From positions 1-6,189 of the forward strand of contig CABSZR010000093.1 in the NCBI GenBank assembly GCA_902482185.1: a DNA stretch of 6,189 bases, in the 5' to 3' direction. The DNA is from an uncultured Collinsella sp. (GTDB lineage Bacteria; Actinomycetota; Coriobacteriia; Coriobacteriales; Coriobacteriaceae). Positions 1 through 4,360 of the stretch are shown here, piece after piece. The notes under the pieces were generated by a model, which searched no databases, was not told the origin of the DNA, and saw only the letters and a program-made list of their open reading frames with translations. A program made the translations under genes and the position numbers. How positions within the stretch are numbered: the stretch's first letter is position 1; each line of letters opens with the position of its first letter.

Positions 1-694
1 GTGTGGACTCAGGCGCGCGCGAAAGCTCGCCGAGGGTGTAGATGCGCATGCGGCGCAGTCGCTCCTCGGCCGAGCGCCCGATGCCGCTCATGGCAGATAC
101 CGGCAGTGCGGCCAAAAAGCGCTGCTCGGTTCCGGGGCGCACGATGGTCAGCCCAAACGGCTTATCCCGCTCGCTTGCGATCTTTGCGACCGTCTTGTTG
201 CAGCCCACGCCAATGGAGCACGTCACTCCCAGCGCTGCCACGCGGTCGCTTATACGCCGCGCAACCAGCATCGGGTCTTCGGGCGCAAAGCGGCCCGGTG
301 TGATATCGATAAAGGCTTCGTCGATGGATACGCGCTCAACGCGCGGGGTCTCGTCGGCGAGAATCGCCATGACCTGCGCGCTCACCTCGCGGTAGCGATC
401 AAAGTGTCCGTGCGTCCAAATGGCCTGCGGGCACAGGCGCCGCGCCTCGGCCGAGGCCATGGCAGAGTGCACGCCAAAGCGACGTGCCTCATACGAACAC
501 GTGGACACGACGCCACGCGAATCGGCGTCTCCGCCCACGATGAGCGGCTTTCCTCGCCATTCGGGATGATCGAGCATCTCCACGCTCGCAAAAAACGCAT
601 CGAGGTCCATGAGGCCCACCGCCGGACCCGTCCAGGGAGGCGGCGTGACGCCCGTGGCATCCTCATAACCGTATGTATGTTCGCGTCTTTCCAT
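1..694 (-). CDS. dinB: DNA polymerase IV (Y-family translesion polymerase), 5' part only
   Basis: Error-prone Y-family polymerase that copies past damaged template bases. The minus-strand frame is open from ATG 694-692 to the left edge, giving 231 residues. Family enzymes run about 350-420, so the little-finger domain is missing. Visible landmarks are MDLDAFFASVE (residues 29-39), with the first metal-binding Asp at D30 and the steric-gate Phe at F35; YEARRFGV in the fingers; SIDEAF with catalytic D125 and E126; and the thumb helix-hairpin-helix from LPVSAMSGIG (197-206). The D30-D125 spacing equals that of E. coli D8-D103, so the core is intact. About 20 extra residues precede the family's usual start. 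I kept ATG 694 because the first beta strand needs residues before M29 and because a -10 box lies just upstream. The alternative start, M29 at 610, has no clear ribosome binding site. The gene is divergent from rpsP. I see no LexA/SOS box. Identity is very secure; the start is less so. Confidence 0.95.
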   Translation of the reverse strand, partial: MERREHTYGYEDATGVTPPPWTGPAVGLMDLDAFFASVEMLDHPEWRGKPLIVGGDADSRGVVSTCSYEARRFGVHSAMASAEARRLCPQAIWTHGHFDRYREVSAQVMAILADETPRVERVSIDEAFIDITPGRFAPEDPMLVARRISDRVAALGVTCSIGVGCNKTVAKIASERDKPFGLTIVRPGTEQRFLAALPVSAMSGIGRSAEERLRRMRIYTLGELSRAPEST

Positions 695-706
695 GTCATG
701 AGTATA
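695..706 (-). promoter_or_regulatory. Candidate leaderless promoter of dinB (-10 element)
   Basis: On the minus strand TATACT (706-701) matches the -10 consensus at 5 of 6 positions. It is followed by six bases and then the dinB ATG at 694. A start site about 7 bases after the -10 would fall on or next to the A of the ATG, giving a leaderless mRNA. No Shine-Dalgarno sequence is visible before this ATG, which fits. No good -35 box is seen 16-18 bases upstream, so the promoter is a proposal only. Confidence 0.45.
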
Positions 707-810
707 CCGCGCAGCTCATGTGGGGTGCGTGTATGTGCTTGCAAATCCCGAATTCTTGTCTAAGATATGGATTTGCCCTCGACTACACCGAAGAAGTTGG
801 TCTCACGGAC

Positions 811-839
811 TTCACCTGCCCGCGTCGATGGCGTATTAT
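811..839 (+). promoter_or_regulatory. Candidate sigma-70-type promoter of the rpsP operon
   Basis: TTCACC (811-816, 4 of 6 to TTGACA) and TATTAT (834-839, 5 of 6 to TATAAT) are separated by exactly 17 bases. Transcription would start near 846 and leave a leader of about 50 bases before the rpsP start at 896. A weaker alternative, TTGCAA (739-744) with TAAGAT (761-766) and a 16-base spacer, would give a leader of about 120 bases. Box matches are seen directly; activity is inferred. Confidence 0.55.
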
Positions 840-861
840 GTTCAACTGTTTGTTTGTAGTT

Positions 862-876
862 GCAGCCTAAAGCTGC
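862..876 (+). promoter_or_regulatory. Small hairpin in the rpsP leader
   Basis: GCAGC (862-866) and GCTGC (872-876) form a perfect 5-bp stem with a CTAAA loop. It ends six bases before the rpsP Shine-Dalgarno sequence. There is no T-run, so it is not an intrinsic terminator. It could influence ribosome access or mRNA stability, or be chance; a 5-bp stem alone is weak evidence. Confidence 0.35.
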
Positions 877-882
877 TTGGTT

Positions 883-889
883 GGAGGAG
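883..889 (+). promoter_or_regulatory. Ribosome binding site that fixes the TTG start of rpsP
   Basis: GGAGGAG lies six bases before TTG 896-898. Together with the family's conserved [10 protein letters not shown] immediately after that codon, it selects the TTG start. An in-frame upstream TTG at 860 would add 12 non-conserved residues and place this site inside the gene. Confidence 0.8.
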
Positions 890-895
890 TTTCCT

Positions 896-1237
896 TTGGC
901 AGTCAAGATTCGCCTTGCTCGTCACGGCGCTAAGAAGCGTCCGTACTACCGTGTCGTCGTCGCCGATTCCCGCGCCCCGCGTGACGGTCGTATCATCGAG
1001 GAGGTTGGCCGCTACAACCCGATGACCGCCCCCAAGACCATCAACCTCGACCTCGAGAAGATCGCCGACTGGCAGTCCAAGGGCGCTCAGCTCACCGACG
1101 CCGTCGCCGCTCTGGTCAAGGCCGCCAACGAGGGCGAGAAGACCGAGACCGTCGTCAAGAAGTCCAAGAAGCAGCTCGCCAAAGAGGCCGAGGCCGCTAA
1201 GGCTGCCGCTGAGGCCGCTGAGGGCGCCGAGGAGTAA
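896..1237 (+). CDS. rpsP: 30S ribosomal protein S16
   Basis: Structural protein of the small subunit that binds 16S rRNA and is needed for 30S assembly. From TTG 896 it encodes 113 residues beginning [18 protein letters not shown] after the initiator, the signature S16 N-terminus, then DSRAPRDGR and VGRYNPM. The conserved domain ends near residue 80. The remaining residues, about 81-113, form a charged Lys/Glu/Ala tail with [16 protein letters not shown] at its end, longer than in the compact S16 of E. coli and probably helical or disordered. The start rests on GGAGGAG six bases upstream and on family conservation. Heavy use of AAG, CGT/CGC, GTC and CTC suggests strong expression. It is the first gene of the operon; khpA begins three bases after the TAA stop. 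TTG is an unusual start for so abundant a protein. Confidence 0.97.
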   Translation: MAVKIRLARHGAKKRPYYRVVVADSRAPRDGRIIEEVGRYNPMTAPKTINLDLEKIADWQSKGAQLTDAVAALVKAANEGEKTETVVKKSKKQLAKEAEAAKAAAEAAEGAEE

Positions 1238-1240
1238 ATC

Positions 1241-1525
1241 GTGCCTGAGGTTGACGCTGCACAGCTCGAGGGTGAGGCAATGCTCTCAGATCGCATCGCC
1301 GATCTCGTCGAATATCTCGTTGTTCAGATCGTCGACGACCCGGATTCCGTGAGCCTTGAGGTCATCGATGGTGACGACGCCTCTACGATTGAGGTTTCGG
1401 TCGCCGAGGATGACGTCGCTAAGGTCATCGGCCGTCGTGGCCGTACCATCAAGGCCATTCGCACGCTCGCCCGTGCACTGGCCGCTCGCCTCGACACTGC
1501 TGTCGAGGTAGAGGTTCTGGGCTAG
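1241..1525 (+). CDS. khpA: KH-domain RNA-binding protein KhpA (YlqC family)
   Basis: Small single-KH-domain protein. In Gram-positive bacteria KhpA often pairs with KhpB/Jag to bind RNA and affect cell division and envelope growth, and its gene commonly sits between rpsP and rimM, as here. The product has 94 residues: a family-typical LVEYLVVQIVDDPDSV helix region (22-37), an acidic strand section, and the KH GxxG loop as GRRG (64-67) in KVIGRRGRTIKAIR. From GTG 1241 a strong GAGGAG (1229-1234) lies six bases upstream, inside the rpsP end, so translation may be coupled. An alternative ATG at 1280, with GGTGAGG just before it, would give 81 residues, closer to the usual family length; the first 13 residues are not recognisable as conserved. 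Function is clear at family level; its role in this organism is inferred. The start is uncertain. Confidence 0.92.
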   Translation: MPEVDAAQLEGEAMLSDRIADLVEYLVVQIVDDPDSVSLEVIDGDDASTIEVSVAEDDVAKVIGRRGRTIKAIRTLARALAARLDTAVEVEVLG

Positions 1526-1538
1526 GACCTTGAGGTCC
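1525..1538 (+). promoter_or_regulatory. Hairpin holding the rimM start codon in its loop
   Basis: GGACCTTGAGGTCC folds as GGACC (1525-1529), loop TTGA (1530-1533) and GGTCC (1534-1538). The loop contains the rimM TTG start (1530-1532). The 5' arm begins at the last base of the khpA stop codon and takes up most of the only nearby purine-rich stretch (AGGA, 1524-1527). A ribosome finishing khpA would melt it, so it could set coupled, reduced rimM translation. The inverted repeat is seen directly; the regulatory role is inferred. Confidence 0.5.
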
Positions 1539-2051
1539 CAGTACAAAAACATCGCCCGTGTGGTCAAGCCGCACGGAAGGAAGGGGGAGGTCCTCGCGCA
1601 GCCGCTGCGGGGGCTTCCTTTTGTATTAGAGCCGGGTATGCGCGTCGCCCTGACGCCGCCGGCGCTCAAGCGCGACCGCTTTTGCACGGTCGTGTCCGTC
1701 ACCGATACGGGCGATGGCGATCTGGTCTCGTTTGAGGGCATTGACGATTTGACGGCCGCCGAGGGCATCACGGGATGCTACGTGCTGGCAAATCGTGACG
1801 ACTTTGAGCTCGATTCGCTCGACGCTGCCTATACCGACCTGATGGGTCGCGAGGTGGTCGACGAGCGCTTCGGTTCGCTCGGCACGATCGTCGAGATCAT
1901 GTCGACGCCCGCTAACGATGTTTGGGTTGTCGAGGGCGATCGGTACGGCGAGGTACTGATTCCCGTGATCGAGCAGGTCGTGCTCGATCTTCCCGACACA
2001 GGAACAATTTCCGTCCATGTTATGGACGGCCTGATCGATATGGACAAGTAG
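1530..2051 (+). CDS. rimM: Ribosome maturation factor RimM
   Basis: Assembly factor that binds the 30S subunit through S19 and helps mature the 3' (head) domain of 16S rRNA. The product has 173 residues, normal for the family. The N-terminal RimM barrel starts with IARVVKPHGRKGEV (8-21), where PHGxxGEV is the family signature. The C-terminal PRC-barrel-like half begins around residue 100 (YTDLMGREVVD) and includes PANDVWVVEG and VLIPVIEQVV, ending HVMDGLIDMDK. TTG 1530 is the only start-type codon between an upstream in-frame stop at 1509 and the conserved core. A GTG at 1560 would delete part of the first strand. No good Shine-Dalgarno sequence precedes it, and the start lies in a hairpin loop, so translation probably depends on coupling to khpA, whose stop is four bases away. 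Identity is secure; the start is moderately so. Confidence 0.94.
   Translation: MRSQYKNIARVVKPHGRKGEVLAQPLRGLPFVLEPGMRVALTPPALKRDRFCTVVSVTDTGDGDLVSFEGIDDLTAAEGITGCYVLANRDDFELDSLDAAYTDLMGREVVDERFGSLGTIVEIMSTPANDVWVVEGDRYGEVLIPVIEQVVLDLPDTGTISVHVMDGLIDMDK
1577..1625 (+). other. Nested inverted repeat with T-rich 3' flank inside rimM
   Basis: AAGGAAG (1577-1583) pairs perfectly with CTTCCTT (1614-1620), followed by TTGTATT. Inside it are CGCAG-CCG-CTGCG (1597-1609) and GAGG-T-CCTC (1587-1595), the latter with a loop too small to form as drawn. The overall look is that of a branched, terminator-like structure in the first 30 codons of rimM. It is fully coding sequence, so codon constraint could explain it. 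Treat as a candidate attenuator at most. Confidence 0.25.
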
Positions 2052-2061
2052 GGAGGACAAC

Positions 2062-2820
2062 ATGCTGATCGAGACCCTTTCGGTCTTTCCCGAGATGTTT
2101 GAGCCCGTCATGTCCACGTCGATTTTGGGCCGCGCCCGTAAGGCCGGCCTTTTTGATTTTAAGGCGTATAACCTGCGCGACTGGACGCACGACCGCCATC
2201 GTACCGTCGATGACGAGCCGTACGGCGGCGGGCAGGGCATGCTCATGAAGGTCGAGCCTATCGCAGAGGCCATCGAGGCCATTAGCGCAGAGGGTCCCAA
2301 GCCCACGGTTGTGTTCTTCACCCCCTGTGGCGAGCCTTTTACGCAGCATGTGGCCGAGCGCCTGCTCAAAAGTGAGCGCCTGCTGTTTGTGTGCAGTCGC
2401 TACGAGGGCGTCGACGAGCGCGCGTATGCGTATGCCGATGAGCGTCTGTCGATCGGTGACTACGTGCTCACGGGCGGCGAGCTTCCCGCTATGGTCGTTG
2501 CCGATGCCGTCGTACGCCTCATCCCCGGCGCCCTTGGTGACGAGATGAGCAACGTCGACGAGTCGTTCTCGACCGCCGAGGATGGAGGCCTGCTCGAGTA
2601 CGCGCAGTACACCCGTCCTGCCGAGTTCAACGGCGAGGGCGTGCCTCCGGTGCTTGTGAGCGGCGATCACGCCAAGGTCGATGCCTGGCGTCGCAAGAAC
2701 GCCATCGAGCGCACCTGCCGCTGGCGTCCCGATCTGATCGAGACGGCGCGGCTCACGCCTGAGGAGCGCGCTTACGCGCAGGAGATCCTTGACGCTTCGT
2801 ATTCGCAGAGCGAGGAGTGA
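2062..2820 (+). CDS. trmD: tRNA (guanine-N1)-methyltransferase TrmD
   Basis: Makes m1G37 next to the anticodon from S-adenosylmethionine, preventing +1 frameshifts. The product has 252 residues, near the usual 240-255, with a SPOUT (trefoil-knot) fold. Landmarks are LSVFPEMF (6-13), YGGGQGMLM (54-62), RYEGVDER (113-120), the SAM-pocket SIGDYVLTGGELPAM (130-144), LLEYAQYTRP (177-186) and VPPVLVSGDH (194-203). GGGAGGA (2051-2057) precedes ATG 2062, and the first G is shared with the rimM stop, so the genes are closely spaced. Two oddities: the catalytic Asp of E. coli (D169 in EDSF) aligns by eye with Glu167 in VDESF, and about four extra residues follow (STAEDGG before LLE). Ser112 stands where many relatives have Gly before RYEG. 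Everything else argues for an active enzyme. Confidence 0.97.
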   Translation: MLIETLSVFPEMFEPVMSTSILGRARKAGLFDFKAYNLRDWTHDRHRTVDDEPYGGGQGMLMKVEPIAEAIEAISAEGPKPTVVFFTPCGEPFTQHVAERLLKSERLLFVCSRYEGVDERAYAYADERLSIGDYVLTGGELPAMVVADAVVRLIPGALGDEMSNVDESFSTAEDGGLLEYAQYTRPAEFNGEGVPPVLVSGDHAKVDAWRRKNAIERTCRWRPDLIETARLTPEERAYAQEILDASYSQSEE

Positions 2821-2822
2821 GT

Positions 2823-3386
2823 ATGGTTCCTACGCAACATTCCGCGTTGAGGGGCGCTTTTGAGTGGATCGCGGTCATCGCGATCGCGCTCGTGGCCACC
2901 TTCCTGATCCGCACCTTTGTGGTCGAGCCCTTTGTGGTGCCCACCGGCTCTATGGAGGACACGATCGAGATTGGCGACCAGATCCTGGCACAAAAGGTGA
3001 GCCTCGAGCTCGGTCAGCCCGTCAAGCAGGGCGATATCGTGGTGTTTCACAACCCCGATGGCACCTCCGAGCACGATGTTCTTGTCAAGCGTGTTATTGC
3101 CACGGCCGGCCAGACGGTCGACCTGCAGGATGGCAAGGTGGTCGTTGACGGCCAAGCGCTCGACGAGGACTATACGACGGGCATGAGCTGGCCACTTTCG
3201 GTCCAAGCACCCGGCACTCAGGTAAGCTATCCCTACACCGTTCCCGACGGGTGCGTGTGGGTGATGGGCGACAACCGCGAAAACTCTGCCGACTCACGCT
3301 ACTTTGGTCCCGTCGATCGCTCTGATTTGATCGCTGTGGCACTCGTTCGCTACTGGCCGCTCAACCGCATCGGCGCTATCGACTAA
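2823..3386 (+). CDS. lepB: Type I signal peptidase
   Basis: Membrane serine protease that cleaves signal peptides from exported proteins on the outer face of the membrane. The product has 187 residues, close to short Gram-positive SipS-like forms. One N-terminal membrane segment (about 14-30, WIAVIAIALVATFLI) precedes the S26 boxes: PTGSMEDT with nucleophile Ser43; KVSLELGQPVKQGDIVVF; LVKRVIATAGQ with general-base Lys89; and GDNRENSADSR (149-159). Both members of the Ser/Lys dyad are present. I chose ATG 2823, three bases after the trmD TGA, with GAGGAG (2812-2817) five bases upstream. A GTG at 2817 that overlaps the trmD stop would add two residues. The tight spacing indicates co-transcription and probable translational coupling with trmD. 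I see no terminator after its TAA. Confidence 0.96.
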   Translation: MVPTQHSALRGAFEWIAVIAIALVATFLIRTFVVEPFVVPTGSMEDTIEIGDQILAQKVSLELGQPVKQGDIVVFHNPDGTSEHDVLVKRVIATAGQTVDLQDGKVVVDGQALDEDYTTGMSWPLSVQAPGTQVSYPYTVPDGCVWVMGDNRENSADSRYFGPVDRSDLIAVALVRYWPLNRIGAID

Positions 3387-3393
3387 AAACCGC

Positions 3394-3399
3394 TATAGT
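3394..3399 (+). promoter_or_regulatory. Weak candidate -10 box before glyQ
   Basis: TATAGT matches TATAAT at 5 of 6 positions in the 59-base gap between lepB and glyQ. A start near 3406 would give a leader of about 40 bases. No convincing -35 is present at 16-18 bases upstream, which lies within the end of lepB. The gap is too short for a T-box riboswitch and has no terminator-like hairpin, so read-through from lepB remains possible. Confidence 0.3.
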
Positions 3400-3445
3400 A
3401 CAGTACCTAACCGTGTAATCGTTTCGACGAGGGGATATTAGAGGC

Positions 3446-4357
3446 ATGAACGCTTCATCGCTTTCCTTCCAAGACATCATCCTGCGCCTCCAGCAGTACT
3501 GGGGCGAGCAGGGCTGCGTCATTATGCAGCCCTATGACTCCGAGGTCGGTGCCGGTACCTTCCATACCGCGACCACGCTGCGCTCGCTCGGTCCCGCCGA
3601 GTGGCGCACCTGCTATGCGCAGCCTTGCCGCCGTCCCGCCGACGGCCGCTACGGCGAGAACCCCAACCGCATGCAGCACTACTATCAGTTCCAGGTGCTC
3701 ATCAAGCCCTCACCGGTCAACGCCCAGGAGCTTTACCTGGGGTCTCTTGCCGCTATCGGTCTGGACCCCAACGACCATGACGTCCGCTTTGTCGAGGACG
3801 ACTGGGAGAGCCCGACGCTCGGCGCCTGGGGCCTTGGCTGGGAGGTCTGGCTCAACGGCATGGAGGTCACGCAGTTTACGTACTTCCAGCAGGTGGGCGG
3901 CATCGAGGTCGACCCCGTGCCTGTCGAGATCACCTATGGCCTGGAACGCATCGCCATGTACGCCCAGGGCGTCAACTCGGTCTACGACCTGGTGTGGAGC
4001 TACCTGCCCGACGGCACGCCCATGACCTATGGTGACGTGTTCCTGGAGAACGAGCGCGAGTTCAGCGCTTATAACTTTGAGGTCGCCAACGTCGAGATGA
4101 TGCGTCAGAAGTTTGACGACTACGAGGCCGAGTGCCTCTCCTGCCTGGAGCGCAAGCTGCCGCTGCCGGCATATGACTGCGTCATGAAGTGCAGCCATGC
4201 CTTCAACCTGCTCGATGCCCGCGGTGCGCTGTCCGCAGTCGAGCGCGCCAACTACATCCTGCGCGTCCGCGCCGTCGCCAAGGCGTGCTGCGAAGCCTAC
4301 ATGGCCGAGGTCGCCGGAGTCAACGAGAATGCCGACCAGGAAGGCGAGGTGGCGTAA
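3446..4357 (+). CDS. glyQ: Glycyl-tRNA synthetase, alpha subunit
   Basis: Catalytic subunit of the bacterial alpha2/beta2 glycyl-tRNA synthetase, which activates glycine with ATP for transfer to tRNA-Gly. The product has 303 residues, the usual size. It opens with the conserved [20 protein letters not shown] (7-26), then [14 protein letters not shown], the class II motif 2 region around [18 protein letters not shown] (53-70) with [34 protein letters not shown] (116-135), and motif 3 GLERIAMY (165-172). The C-terminal part is helical and ends in a short acidic tail. ATG 3446 is supported by the conserved N-terminus. GAGGGG (3429-3434) is a somewhat distant ribosome binding site, while GAGG at 3441-3444 is too near. 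glyS follows three bases after the stop. Confidence 0.98.
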   Translation: MNASSLSFQDIILRLQQYWGEQGCVIMQPYDSEVGAGTFHTATTLRSLGPAEWRTCYAQPCRRPADGRYGENPNRMQHYYQFQVLIKPSPVNAQELYLGSLAAIGLDPNDHDVRFVEDDWESPTLGAWGLGWEVWLNGMEVTQFTYFQQVGGIEVDPVPVEITYGLERIAMYAQGVNSVYDLVWSYLPDGTPMTYGDVFLENEREFSAYNFEVANVEMMRQKFDDYEAECLSCLERKLPLPAYDCVMKCSHAFNLLDARGALSAVERANYILRVRAVAKACCEAYMAEVAGVNENADQEGEVA

Positions 4358-4360
4358 GCC

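Noticed and set aside
42..763. Plus-strand open frames of 117 and 119 codons over the dinB region
   Set aside because: The minus strand encodes an unmistakable Pol IV with all catalytic residues; the plus frames are Arg-rich shadow translations.
695..895. LexA/SOS operator between dinB and rpsP
   Set aside because: I found no GAAC-n4-GTTC-like palindrome. GTTCAACTGTTTG near 840 resembles one half only.
1626..2670. Minus-strand open frames of 247 and 216 codons opposite rimM and trmD
   Set aside because: They are shadows of clear family members on the plus strand, overlap each other, and show no domain motifs or ribosome binding sites.
2868..2890. CGCGATCGCG palindrome and repeated ATCGCG units in lepB
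   Set aside because: They lie within codons for the Ile/Ala-rich membrane segment; GC-rich Ile-Ala coding gives such repeats by chance.
3387..3445. T-box riboswitch for glyQS
   Set aside because: The gap is only 59 bases; there is no room for a specifier stem or the conserved T-box sequence, and no terminator hairpin is seen.
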